A DNA stretch of 64,000 nucleotides from Amycolatopsis japonica (GTDB lineage Bacteria > Actinomycetota > Actinomycetes > Mycobacteriales > Pseudonocardiaceae), in NCBI RefSeq assembly GCF_000732925.1, contig NZ_CP008953.1, positions 7,743,001 to 7,807,000 of the forward strand, written 5' to 3'. The position numbers and the translations under genes are program-made. Below, piece by piece: positions 33,094 to 48,633 of the stretch. The stretch's first letter is position 1; the number at the start of each line of letters is the position of its first letter. The notes under the pieces are model-generated. The model saw nothing but the letters and a program-made list of their open reading frames with translations. It did no database searches and was not told the origin of the DNA.

Positions 33094-34209
33094 GGAGGCG
33101 GGGCCGCAGAGGGCCTGGTGCTTGAGGGTCGCCAGGGCGTCGTCGATGGGGTGCGAGGTTCCTTCGGGGTCCGGCTTGCGCCACCGCACGAGATTCATCG
33201 CGGCGGAGAACTGCCGTCCGCCGTCAGGGCCGGCCCAGGCCATCGTCAACGCTCCCCAGACCGTGCCGTCGTGACCCCAGAAGACGCCGTGCCCCGGGAT
33301 CTCGGTCTTGTACAGGCCGAGCCCGTAGTCGATCAGCCGCCCGTCCTGCGCGATGACCGGCACCAGACGCTGCATCTCCGCCAGCGAAGACGGGCTGACG
33401 ATCTCCCCGTCCAGCAGTTTGCGGTAGAAGCGGTTGAGATCGTCGACGGTCGAGACCAGACCGGCGCCGGCCATCACCCAGGACATGTTGTAGACGCTGT
33501 AGTCGCGCGGCGGATCGATCGCGCCGAACAGCGCTTCGTACATCCGCGAGTGCGGCTCCTCGATACGCGGACCGGCGGGAAAGCCGGTGTTCGCGAGACC
33601 CGCGGGTTCGATGATGTCGCGGGAGATGTGCTCCTCCATCGGGGCGCCGGTCAGGTGCTCCAGCAGTTCACCCAGCAGCAAGTAGTTCGTGTTGGAGTAG
33701 ATCCCGGGAGTGCTGCCCGGCTCGCCGGTGGCGGGCGCGCCGACACCGATCGCGATCAGCTCCGCCGGGCGGAACTCCTGAAACCGGTTGTCGTCGAGGC
33801 TCTCGGGGGCGAGCTTCTGGAGCGACGGGAACGCGTAGGGCAGGTACTCGGCGAGGCCGCTGGTGTGGTTGAGCAGCATGCGGATCGTGATCGCGCGGCC
33901 CCGTTCACCGGGGACCAGCAGCGGCAGGAAGTCGCCGATCGGCGCGTCGAGGTCGAGCCGCCCCGCCTCGACCTGGCGCAGAACCGCGGCCGAGACGAAC
34001 GTCTTGGTGATACTGCCGACGCGCTGCCGCATCCCGGTCCCGACGGGGCGCCCGGTTTCCAGGTCGGCGACCCCGGCGGCGCCGCGCCAGATCCGCCCAT
34101 CCGCCCGCACCTCGGCGAACACCCCCGGCACCCCCGCCCGATGGACGTCGTCCAAGGCGGACCGCAGGTTCTTCGTGGCCGAGTTCTCTTCTGTCACAAG
34201 GGATTCCAT
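33073..34209 (-). CDS. Serine hydrolase of the beta-lactamase/D-Ala-D-Ala carboxypeptidase class
   Basis: The 378-residue product has the class C-type catalytic motifs: SITK (S-x-x-K) in VGSITKTFVSAAVL, YSN in GIYSNTNYLLLGELLE, and HDG (in GHDGTVWGAL) in place of KTG. There is no signal peptide, so it is probably a cytosolic esterase or D-amino-acid peptidase rather than a secreted beta-lactamase. I chose the ATG (MESLVTEEN) after AAAGGA; the open frame runs 18 codons further. The last codons (DLRFAP) and the TAA lie inside IPE-15. Confidence 0.8.
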   Translation of the reverse strand: MESLVTEENSATKNLRSALDDVHRAGVPGVFAEVRADGRIWRGAAGVADLETGRPVGTGMRQRVGSITKTFVSAAVLRQVEAGRLDLDAPIGDFLPLLVPGERGRAITIRMLLNHTSGLAEYLPYAFPSLQKLAPESLDDNRFQEFRPAELIAIGVGAPATGEPGSTPGIYSNTNYLLLGELLEHLTGAPMEEHISRDIIEPAGLANTGFPAGPRIEEPHSRMYEALFGAIDPPRDYSVYNMSWVMAGAGLVSTVDDLNRFYRKLLDGEIVSPSSLAEMQRLVPVIAQDGRLIDYGLGLYKTEIPGHGVFWGHDGTVWGALTMAWAGPDGGRQFSAAMNLVRWRKPDPEGTSHPIDDALATLKHQALCGPASDLRFAP

Positions 34210-34293
34210 ATCGACCATCCTTTCGACCGGCGGTCCCGGGATCGCCCGCCATCCGTCGCGCATCCAGGCGGATACCGCGCCGATCGTCGGCCG

Positions 34294-34322
34294 GATCGCG
34301 ATTAGGGGGCTAAACGCAGGTC
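34294..34322. repeat. Interspersed palindromic element IPE-16
   Basis: Left arm GATCGCGATTAG, centre GGGG, right arm CTAAACGCAGGTC. It lies between the LAxTG-protein terminator and the hydrolase start. Confidence 0.9.
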
Positions 34323-34336
34323 GGGGCGGGCAAAGG

Positions 34337-34371
34337 GAAAGCCCCCGGTCTGGGATCGATCGGGGGCTTTC
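34337..34371 (-). terminator. Terminator hairpin after the LAxTG protein gene
   Basis: An 11-bp stem (GAAAGCCCCCG with its complement at 34361-34371), loop of 13 bases, 15 bases after the stop codon. It ends in CTTTC on the minus strand. Confidence 0.8.
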
Positions 34372-34386
34372 TCGGGGTGATGGCCG

Positions 34387-36147
34387 CTATTCGGCAGGCT
34401 GACGACGGCGGCGGGCGCCGAAGACCAGAACCGCTCCGAGGCCCAGCGCGGCGAGCGCGAGCGCGCCGAGCCAGATCACGTCGGCACCGGTGCTGGCCAG
34501 CCCCGAACCACCTTGACCGCCGCCGCTGCCCTGCCCGGCGGGCGTGGTCGTCGGCGCCGGGGTTTCGGTTTTGCCGCAGTCCGCGGGCTGCGTGGGCACG
34601 GTGGGCGCGGGCGCCTCGCCGGTCTCGGCCAAGGTCCGGATCGGGAAGGGCTTGTCCTCCGGCCCGGTAACCTGGATCTGCATCGGGTTCTCACCCCGGA
34701 TCCGCCAGCCCTGCGGCGTCAGGAAGTACAGCTTGTACTCAGGCCCCGGCACCACCTTGCGGAACTCGAAGCGGCCTTCGGCGTCGGTCGTCCGCTCACC
34801 GATGACGGGGCATTTTCCGTCGGAGACGAGCACGACCTTGACCCCGCCGACACCCTTCGGCTCGCCCTGGCCGACAACATGGACCACGTCACCGACGACG
34901 GTGGCGAAACCACCTGGGACCGCCGCCTGGTCACGGGCCTGAGCATGACCGTCGATATCGACCTCGCGATAGCCGAAGTCGCAGCTCACCGAGACGAATC
35001 CGCGGTTCAGGGCGGCATCGGGCACCTTCTCGGACACGTCGATCTTGCGCGTCTCGCCAGGCGCGATCGTCACACCCTTACCGCGATTGCCGAGGTCGCC
35101 CCAACTCTCGCCGCCCTTCAGAGCCCAGTCGGCGCCATAACGGTCACAACCGGAGACGATGCCCGTGAGCGGAATCGAGCCAGAGTTGGTCAGGGTCACG
35201 GAGACATGCGCGAGTTCGCCGGGTTTGTAGCTGTCCTGCGTGAAGGCCATCGACGCCTTCAACGCACCGTTCAGCGGTGGCACCCCTCGGATGAGCAAGT
35301 CCTTCGTGTTCTGCCCGACCCGTACGCTCTCGGACGGGAAGTGCCAGCCCTTGATCTCCTCGCCACCTAGGTGGTACTCGGCGGCGGGCAGGTCACCGAA
35401 CTCGATTCGCCCGTCGGCGTCGCTCGTCGCGGTGTACTTGGTGGGGCCGTTGTTGTACTGCAGCGTGACGGTTATGCCGCCCAACTTCTCACCGTCGTCG
35501 AGCCCACCGTTGCCGTTCTTGTCGCCGTAGACGACTCCCGCCACACGACTGGTCTCCTTGGTGACCTTCGCCTCGGCGGAGAACTTGCCGACACCGAAGC
35601 CGGTCTGGTCGAAGATGATCCCCTGCACCACGGTCGTGTCTTTCGCGATGTCCCGGATCTTTCCCGTGACCGGCAGCTCGAAGCTGTCGCCCGGTTCGAG
35701 GTTCTTCCCGCCCTTGCCGACCGTGAACGGCCCCCACCCGGATTCGAGGGGGACCACCAGGTCGGTCGGCTCGCTGAAGGATTGCGAGACCCACAAGCCG
35801 GTCGCGCGGGTGGCACCGACGTTCTTGATCTTGAAGGTGAACCGGACGTCCTCGTCGGTCCGATACGACGTCTTTTCGAAGACGACCGACGCCTCGACTT
35901 GCGCCCGCTCGGCCTGCGGCTTCGGCGCCACCGAAGGTGCGCTTTCCGCAGCCGACGAACTAGGCGGCGCGCTGGAACTCGCCGGTGCTTCGGACGTCGC
36001 CGGCGCACTCGACGCCGGTGACGAAGGTGCCGGATCCGCTCCGGCGGGCGCGGCGAATACGCCGGTCAATGCCGCTACCGCGGCGAAGGTCGCGAGATAG
36101 ATCGCCCCAGTACGTGAGCGGGATCTACCACTTGGCGATTTGTTCAC
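34387..36147 (-). CDS. LAxTG-anchored cell-wall protein with SdrD/SpaA-like repeats
   Basis: The 586-residue product has an N-terminal signal sequence (YLATFAAVAALTGVFAAPAGA) followed by a Ser/Pro/Ala linker. Repeated beta domains follow, including GVVYGDKNGNGGLDDGEKLGGITV, an SdrD-like B domain, and GGVKVVLVSDGKCPVIGERTTDAEGRFEFRKVVPG, a SpaA/Cna-B-like domain. Near the end is LASTG (about 550), a class E sortase motif, then the membrane helix WLGALALAALGLGAVLVFGA and RRRRQPAE. So it is probably anchored to peptidoglycan by a sortase that is not in this window. The GTG start is preceded by AGGGGTG. Confidence 0.8.
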   Translation of the reverse strand: MNKSPSGRSRSRTGAIYLATFAAVAALTGVFAAPAGADPAPSSPASSAPATSEAPASSSAPPSSSAAESAPSVAPKPQAERAQVEASVVFEKTSYRTDEDVRFTFKIKNVGATRATGLWVSQSFSEPTDLVVPLESGWGPFTVGKGGKNLEPGDSFELPVTGKIRDIAKDTTVVQGIIFDQTGFGVGKFSAEAKVTKETSRVAGVVYGDKNGNGGLDDGEKLGGITVTLQYNNGPTKYTATSDADGRIEFGDLPAAEYHLGGEEIKGWHFPSESVRVGQNTKDLLIRGVPPLNGALKASMAFTQDSYKPGELAHVSVTLTNSGSIPLTGIVSGCDRYGADWALKGGESWGDLGNRGKGVTIAPGETRKIDVSEKVPDAALNRGFVSVSCDFGYREVDIDGHAQARDQAAVPGGFATVVGDVVHVVGQGEPKGVGGVKVVLVSDGKCPVIGERTTDAEGRFEFRKVVPGPEYKLYFLTPQGWRIRGENPMQIQVTGPEDKPFPIRTLAETGEAPAPTVPTQPADCGKTETPAPTTTPAGQGSGGGQGGSGLASTGADVIWLGALALAALGLGAVLVFGARRRRQPAE

Positions 36148-36262
36148 GCAGAGTCACCCCTGATTACCAGATGGAAATGCGCATAGCCCCCGAATCGCGT
36201 AGAACCGGATCACCCTATCGGGATTCGTCAGGAGCCAGGACCCATTTCGGGTACTCCGGAAA

Positions 36263-36301
36263 CGAGAAGGGCCCCCGCCGGATCGGCGAGGGCCCTTCTC
36301 G
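36263..36301 (-). terminator. Terminator hairpin after rpoC
   Basis: A 12-bp perfect stem (CGAGAAGGGCCC with GGGCCCTTCTCG) and a loop with an inner CGCCG/CGGCG helix, 15 bases after the rpoC stop. Confidence 0.8.
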
Positions 36302-36316
36302 TGGATTTCGCTTCGG

Positions 36317-40228
<3,912 letters not shown>

Positions 40229-40276
40229 GTCTTTACATCCCCTTGGGGTTGATGCGACTAGAGGAGTTGGCGAGCG

Positions 40277-40311
40277 GAGGCGGGAGCCCACGGGAGGCAG
40301 GCTCCCGCCTC
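40277..40311 (-). promoter_or_regulatory. Hairpin between rpoB and rpoC
   Basis: A perfect 12-bp stem (GAGGCGGGAGCC with GGCTCCCGCCTC), 11-base loop, 8 bases after the rpoB stop. No T-run. It may be a processing site or a stabiliser of the rpoB 3' end. Confidence 0.6.
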
Positions 40312-40319
40312 ATCGCGGG

Positions 40320-43820
<3,501 letters not shown>

Positions 43821-43855
43821 GATGCGTCCTTCCGGGGACAATGAGCGGTGAGCAG

Positions 43856-43879
43856 CCGCGTCAGCAACAGCTGATGCGG
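43856..43879 (-). promoter_or_regulatory. Hairpin in the rpoB leader
   Basis: Arms CCGCATCAGC and GCTGACGCGG around a 4-base loop, one G-U wobble, 36 bases before rpoB. TTGACA (43883-43888, minus) lies just upstream but has no matching -10. TAGGAT (43906-43911, minus) is another possible -10. The rest of 43912-44248 shows no gene. Confidence 0.4.
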
Positions 43880-44248
43880 TCTGTCAAGGGTGCCGTGTGC
43901 CCACTATCCTAACTACCGGCTCCGGGCAGCCTGAAAGAGGGCAGCGCAAAGAAGCAGTCTAGCCCGAACGTCGCGGTCTGTCCAGGGGGCGCTCCCGATG
44001 GGGCCCAGCCTGCATCGCAACGTCTTCAGGTATGCCTCTCCTCGGCCTCCCCGGGCCGTCCCTCCCGCAAGGGCACCGCCGGTTCTCACCGTTGCCAGTA
44101 AGCGTGACCCCACAGGGGCTCTGAGTCAAGATGCCGCGCGGTGGTCCCGCCGGTTGGCGCAGCGTGGAAGTAGCTCCGTGCCGGGCGCTTCACAGGACGA
44201 TCATCCTGGTTACCGCCCGGTACCCGCAGGTGACGGCGCCGGCGCGCC

Positions 44249-44278
44249 GACCTGCGTTTAGCGGGCTAAACGCGATCC
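44249..44278. repeat. Interspersed palindromic element IPE-17
   Basis: Left arm GACCTGCGTTTAG, centre CGGG, right arm CTAAACGCGATCC. It lies between rpoB and the divergent orphan gene. Confidence 0.85.
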
Positions 44279-44406
44279 GGCCGCCGGGGCTTCCCGGACG
44301 GTCACCGGGTCGGGCCAGGCGACCGGCGGGGCGCCCATGGCGGACTCGGCCCGTGTGACCGCTGTGACCGGTGGGCCGTCTGGTGCGGCGCACAGGCGAC
44401 GCGACG

Positions 44407-44435
44407 CACCTGCGTTTCGCGGGCTAATCGCGACG
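44407..44435. repeat. Interspersed palindromic element IPE-18
   Basis: Left arm CACCTGCGTTTCG, centre CGGG, right arm CTAATCGCGACG. It is 32 bases upstream of the orphan gene start, so it may overlap its promoter. Confidence 0.85.
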
Positions 44436-44467
44436 CGCGCCGGGTGGGCGCTGCCAGACTGGGCGGC

Positions 44468-45634
44468 GTGAGCGAAACGTGGGAGCAGGACGCCAGCGCC
44501 GAGATGCCCCCGGTCTTTCTGCGGCCGGAAGCCGAGTTGCGGGAGGCCGCGGAGCGGAGCCCTCTCCTCGACGAGATCCGCGGCTACGTCGCCGGGTCGG
44601 ACGCCGTCGATCCGCTGATCCCCCGATGGGCGGAGGTGGCCGGGCTGGTCCGCGACGTCGACGGCAAGCACGTGCCCGTCGAGGAGAACGCGACGCTCGT
44701 CGACGACCCTCTCCGGCTCTGGGAGCGGCTGTATTCGACGATCGGCGAGGCTGAGTCTCTGCCGTTCGGACTGGTCGCGTCGATCTCACTCACGCTCTAC
44801 CGGTCAGGTCCGGTGGCTGTGCCGGTCGAGCTCCTCTTCGAGGCCCTCGCGCTCGGGCAGGCACCGGACGAGTCGACGCCGTACGCGACAAGCGTCGCGC
44901 TGGACCTGTTGGAACGGCTCGGCGCGCTCGAGAAGGGCACGGCGGACCCGGCCGGGCTCGCGCTGATCGCCGAGATCGCCGGAAAACCCGATCCCTCCCC
45001 CTTCGTCCTCAGCCTCACCCCGATCGCCGTCTGGGCGATCAACAGGGAGCTTCGCGAGGCCGGAATGAGCGCGCCGGTCATCGGTGAGGCGGCGGAAAAG
45101 AGTCTCGGCGAGCTGAGCCCACGCCTCGCCGAGTCCGGGCCGGGGATCATCGACGCGGAGCTGAAGGCCTGGGTGCGGCACCGGTCACCCTCCGGCGCGG
45201 CAGCGGAGGCGAGTGAGTTCCTCCGCACGGCACGGCTCCCCGTGGAACGACTGTTCGCCTTGATCGTGCTCGGGGAAACCGGCGAGTTCGGCCTCGAGAC
45301 CGCTGCCGGAGTCCGAGCCGAAGGCGGTCTGGTCGGCGCGGCCGCCGCGATGTGGCTGTCCGAACGTGGCGCGGTCGACCGGGAAACGATCACCCGCGAC
45401 GAGGTCGTCCTCGGCATGGCCGACCATTACGCGGCGATGCACGCGCTCGGCGCGTTCGTCCATCAACTCGCCGACATGGACGACCGCTTCGACATCGTGG
45501 ACCTGCTGACGTCCTCCGGCCATCCGGACCGGCTCCAACTCCTGAACGTCGTCGGCACGGACCATCCGGACCCGAAGATGGCCAAGAAGGCGCGCACGGC
45601 GAGCTACAAGCTCCGGTCGAGCGGTGGCGCCTGA
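44468..45634 (+). CDS. Orphan 388-residue cytosolic protein
   Basis: I do not recognise a family. The protein starts MSETWEQDASAEMPPVFLRPEAELR and is acidic, helical and leucine/alanine-rich, with no signal peptide or membrane helix. Noticeable blocks are LPFGLVASISLTLYRSGPVAVPVELL, the FVLSLTPIAVWAINRELRE block, and LLTSSGHPDRLQLLNVVGTDHPDPKMAKKARTASYKLRSS near the end. The helical blocks suggest an alpha-solenoid or repeat-like fold. The GTG is supported by the frame and codon use. It lies alone on the plus strand between rpoB and the end of the mce operon, flanked by IPE-18 and IPE-19. Confidence 0.7.
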   Translation: MSETWEQDASAEMPPVFLRPEAELREAAERSPLLDEIRGYVAGSDAVDPLIPRWAEVAGLVRDVDGKHVPVEENATLVDDPLRLWERLYSTIGEAESLPFGLVASISLTLYRSGPVAVPVELLFEALALGQAPDESTPYATSVALDLLERLGALEKGTADPAGLALIAEIAGKPDPSPFVLSLTPIAVWAINRELREAGMSAPVIGEAAEKSLGELSPRLAESGPGIIDAELKAWVRHRSPSGAAAEASEFLRTARLPVERLFALIVLGETGEFGLETAAGVRAEGGLVGAAAAMWLSERGAVDRETITRDEVVLGMADHYAAMHALGAFVHQLADMDDRFDIVDLLTSSGHPDRLQLLNVVGTDHPDPKMAKKARTASYKLRSSGGA

Positions 45635-45657
45635 GCCCCCTGGTCAGCGCGCCGACG

Positions 45658-45686
45658 CGTGACGTTTAGCCCGCGAAACGCAGGTC
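45658..45686. repeat. Interspersed palindromic element IPE-19
   Basis: Left arm CGTGACGTTTAG (degenerate), centre CCCG, right arm CGAAACGCAGGTC. It starts 24 bases after the orphan gene stop. Confidence 0.8.
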
Positions 45687-45712
45687 AGCGGGGTCAAGGC
45701 GCCGCGGAGCCG

Positions 45713-45741
45713 GATCGCGTTTAGCGGGCTAAACGCGATCC
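45713..45741. repeat. Interspersed palindromic element IPE-20 (perfect palindrome)
   Basis: Left arm GATCGCGTTTAG, centre CGGG, right arm CTAAACGCGATCC. It lies 8 bases beyond the last mce-operon stop, between convergent genes, where a 12-bp hairpin could end transcription both ways. Confidence 0.9.
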
Positions 45742-45749
45742 GGGGCGGG

Positions 45750-46787
45750 TCACTTCGAGGGGGCCGGGGAGGCCGGGGGCGAAGCGGGGGCCGAGGAAGC
45801 GGTGGGGTTCGGCGGAGCGGCGTAGGTGTTCATCGCCGTGATCTTCCACTTGTCGCCCTGCAGCTCCGCGTTCAAGTGCAGCTGCGCGCTCCCGGCGGTG
45901 GTCTTGTTCGTGTCGGCCCGCGTCGAGCTCTGGTCGACGAACACCATCACGTCGGCCCGGTCGCCTTCCAGCCGGATGACGGCGCTGCGGGTGACCTTGC
46001 ACGTCACGACCATCTTCTGCTGCGGGGCCAGCCGCTTGACCTCGCCCATCAGCAGGTTGTACTTCGCCCGGACGTCGTCGTTGACCAGCAGATCGGCCGC
46101 CGCGGTCTCGGTCTTCGCGATGTTGTTGTAGTCGTACGAGAACAGCGCCTCGGTCGCCTTCGCGACCTGGTCCTTGACCTGCGCGGTCTTCGCGACGTCC
46201 AGCAGCGCCGTGTTGTTCGTCGAGCTGGACACGTCGTCGGCCTGGATCTTGAAGAGCACCGCGGTCGCGGCCAGCAGCAACCCGACGACGACCAGCGCGC
46301 CCGCCAGGATCAGCTGCTTCGAGCCCGGCTTCTTCTCGTCCCCCGAAGATTCGTCGACGTCGGCTTCGGCCTCTTCGAGGTCGTCCGGCTTCTCCTCGGC
46401 GACCGCGCGGGCCTTCGCACGCGGGGTCGGCTTCGCGACGACCTCTTCTTCGGGAGCGTCGGGCTCTTCAGCGACCTCGGTGTCCTCTGCGGACTCAACG
46501 GCCTCAACGGCCTCGGTGTCCGAGGCGTCCTCAGGCTCCGGCTCAGGCGTGGGCTCCGGCTCAGGAACCGGAGCCGGCCGCGGCGACGGACGGCGGACCG
46601 GCGCCGGCTTCGCCACCGGCGTCTCGTCGACCTCGACCTCCGAAACAGGAGCCTCCGAGGCAGGCGCCTCCGAAACATCCGAAACAGGAGCGGAAGCAGG
46701 AGACGCACCGGGCCGTCGCAGGCCGGCCACCCGGGGGCGGCGCACCGGCGGAGTGCTGCGAGGGGGCTGGCGACGGGAGGGGGGCAC
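45750..46787 (-). CDS. Mce-associated membrane protein with long acidic N-terminus
   Basis: The 345-residue product begins with about 170 residues of low-complexity Pro/Arg then Glu/Asp/Ala sequence. One membrane helix follows (KQLILAGALVVVGLLLAATAVLFKI), then an exported domain with YDYNNIAKTETAAADLLVNDDVRAKYNLLMGEVKRLAPQQ. This domain matches Mce-associated (Mas) proteins, thought to stabilise the Mce complex. The GTG follows GGAG. It is the last gene of the mce operon, 27 bases after the other Mas gene; the cytosolic tail is unusually long. Confidence 0.8.
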   Translation of the reverse strand: MPPSRRQPPRSTPPVRRPRVAGLRRPGASPASAPVSDVSEAPASEAPVSEVEVDETPVAKPAPVRRPSPRPAPVPEPEPTPEPEPEDASDTEAVEAVESAEDTEVAEEPDAPEEEVVAKPTPRAKARAVAEEKPDDLEEAEADVDESSGDEKKPGSKQLILAGALVVVGLLLAATAVLFKIQADDVSSSTNNTALLDVAKTAQVKDQVAKATEALFSYDYNNIAKTETAAADLLVNDDVRAKYNLLMGEVKRLAPQQKMVVTCKVTRSAVIRLEGDRADVMVFVDQSSTRADTNKTTAGSAQLHLNAELQGDKWKITAMNTYAAPPNPTASSAPASPPASPAPSK

Positions 46788-46814
46788 TACGTGGCTCCGT
46801 TCTAGGTGACGCTC

Positions 46815-47336
46815 TTACTGACCGGCCGCGACGAGGGGCACGTTGTCGATCCCGGACAGCTTCCACTCATCGCCGACCCGGGTCATCGAGACCTCCAGGC
46901 GCAACGCCTTCGAGCTCGCCTTGTCGCCCTGGGTGACCTGGGTGGAGATGGCGGCGAGGAAGCTCGCCTTGCCCTCGTGGTCGTCGAGTTCTTCGACCGC
47001 GATGTCCTGGATGGTGGTCACGACCTTGGTCTTCGCGTCGCCGAGCGCCTTGCGGTAGGTCGGCTCCAGCTGCTTCAACTGATCGACCATCTTCTGATCC
47101 GAGACGGCCTTCTGCTGTTCGAAGAACTTGTCGAGGTTCTCGAAGTCGACCTCGGTGTACGCCTTGATCGCGGTGCCGCCTGCTTTGACCACGTCGTCCC
47201 GCGAGCGCGCCAGGTCGGCGTTGTCGTCCGACGCGGCCACGGCCCACATGACACCGAAGATCGCCGCGGCGAGGAAGGCGGCCAGCGCGAACGCCGCCGC
47301 CCCCAATACCAGGGTCCGCGATCGAGAAGAACTCAT
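46815..47336 (-). CDS. Mce-associated membrane protein
   Basis: A 173-residue protein with one N-terminal helix (VLGAAAFALAAFLAAAIFGVMWAVA) and an exported Mas domain (YTEVDFENLDKFFEQQKAVSDQKMVDQLKQLEPTYRKALGDAKTKVVTTIQD). It lies 31 bases after mceF and is a paralogue of the next gene without the long acidic N-terminus. Role in the Mce complex is inferred from position and fold. Confidence 0.85.
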   Translation of the reverse strand: MSSSRSRTLVLGAAAFALAAFLAAAIFGVMWAVAASDDNADLARSRDDVVKAGGTAIKAYTEVDFENLDKFFEQQKAVSDQKMVDQLKQLEPTYRKALGDAKTKVVTTIQDIAVEELDDHEGKASFLAAISTQVTQGDKASSKALRLEVSMTRVGDEWKLSGIDNVPLVAAGQ

Positions 47337-47367
47337 GACACTCCAGGGTAGGTATACGGTCTCGGGC

Positions 47368-48633
47368 TCAGCCGGGCAGGCCCAGCAGCGTGCCGAGGGT
47401 GGGCAGGCTGACCCCGGGGCTCTGCAGGACGCTCGGCATGCCCTGCGCCGCGCGCAGGCTGGCCAGCTCCTCGGCCGAGCGGCCCGCGTTCGCCGCGACG
47501 TCGCCTTCCGACGGGATCTGCGGGACCCCGTTGTACGGCACGTTCTGCGAACCGCGCACGTTGATCGGGCTGCCCTTCGGCTCGGCGCAGTATGCGTCGT
47601 CCTTCGGCGCGCGAGGCGTCGTGTCGGTGCCTTCGCGGTACTTGTCGAGGCCGATGTAGCCCTTGGTGCACGAAGGCGGGTTGAACAGGTTGAGCGCGAG
47701 GCCCAGGTGCGCGGTGCCGTCGTTGGCGACGCTGTTCGCGCCCGCGGCCAGCATCGGGTACGTCACCAGGCCCTGTTCGAGCCCGTCGAGCCGGGTCACC
47801 AGCAGATTCGACGTCGTGAGCAGGTTCGCCGTCAGCGCGCCCAGCCCCGGTCCGGATTCGGCGAGCACCTCGCTGATCTGGGTCGCCACCTGCGGGGTGA
47901 TCCCGATCAGCTTCCGGATGTCGGCGTCGGAGTTCTTCAGCGTGCCCGAGAGCTTGTTGAGGTCCGCGCTGAACGACTTCATGGAGCTCGACATCTCGTT
48001 CTGCGTTTCGAGGACCTGCCCGCCCTTTTCCAGCAGCTGGATCGTCTGCGGCAGGTACTCCTGCGCGGTCGTGGTGAAGCTCCGCGCGGTGTCGAGCAGC
48101 CGCTGCAGGTCCGGGCCGGTGCCGTTGAAGGCGTTGTACGACTCGTCGACGACCTTGCGCAGCGAGTCGGTCGGCACCGAGGCCGCGAGGCTGTCGAGGT
48201 CGCCGATGAGCTGCTCGGTCGGCACGGGCGTCTTGACCTTGTCGGCCGGGATGACCGAACCCGCGTTCAGGAACGGTCCCTTGTCGCTCTTGGGCTTCAG
48301 GTCGACGAACTGTTCGCCGACCGCCGACCGGTTCGCGACGACGGCGTCGAGATCGGCGGGCACCTGCGGGGCGTCCGGTGAGATGTTGAGGTCGGCTTCC
48401 AGCCCGGTCTTGGTCAGGCGCAGCTCGCCGACCCGGCCGATGTTGAAGCCGCGGTACGTGACCTCGGCGTTGGTGAAGATGCCGCCGGATTGCTTGAGCT
48501 GCAGCTTCACCGTGTAGCCCTCGTCGCCGAAGACCTGGCCGAGCCCGGCGAACCGGATCAGCGCGTACACGATGGCGACCACGGAGATGATCGCGAACGC
48601 GACCAGCTGGATCTTCGTCCTACGGACCAGCAT
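47368..48633 (-). CDS. mceF: MceF, MlaD-domain substrate-binding protein
   Basis: The sixth Mce protein. The 421-residue product has an N-terminal membrane helix (KIQLVAFAIISVVAIVYALIRFAG), the MlaD domain (YTVKLQLKQSGGIFTNAEVTYRGFNIGRVGELRL), a long helical region and a C-terminal tail with CTKGY and PSVLQSPGVSLPTLG. In mycobacteria six such proteins assemble into a tunnel that carries lipids or sterols. The start overlaps the mceE stop by one base. Confidence 0.92.
   Translation of the reverse strand: MLVRRTKIQLVAFAIISVVAIVYALIRFAGLGQVFGDEGYTVKLQLKQSGGIFTNAEVTYRGFNIGRVGELRLTKTGLEADLNISPDAPQVPADLDAVVANRSAVGEQFVDLKPKSDKGPFLNAGSVIPADKVKTPVPTEQLIGDLDSLAASVPTDSLRKVVDESYNAFNGTGPDLQRLLDTARSFTTTAQEYLPQTIQLLEKGGQVLETQNEMSSSMKSFSADLNKLSGTLKNSDADIRKLIGITPQVATQISEVLAESGPGLGALTANLLTTSNLLVTRLDGLEQGLVTYPMLAAGANSVANDGTAHLGLALNLFNPPSCTKGYIGLDKYREGTDTTPRAPKDDAYCAEPKGSPINVRGSQNVPYNGVPQIPSEGDVAANAGRSAEELASLRAAQGMPSVLQSPGVSLPTLGTLLGLPG

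Noticed and set aside
43883..43911. TTGACA and TAGGAT in the rpoB leader as one promoter
   Set aside because: They are in the wrong order and spacing to work together.
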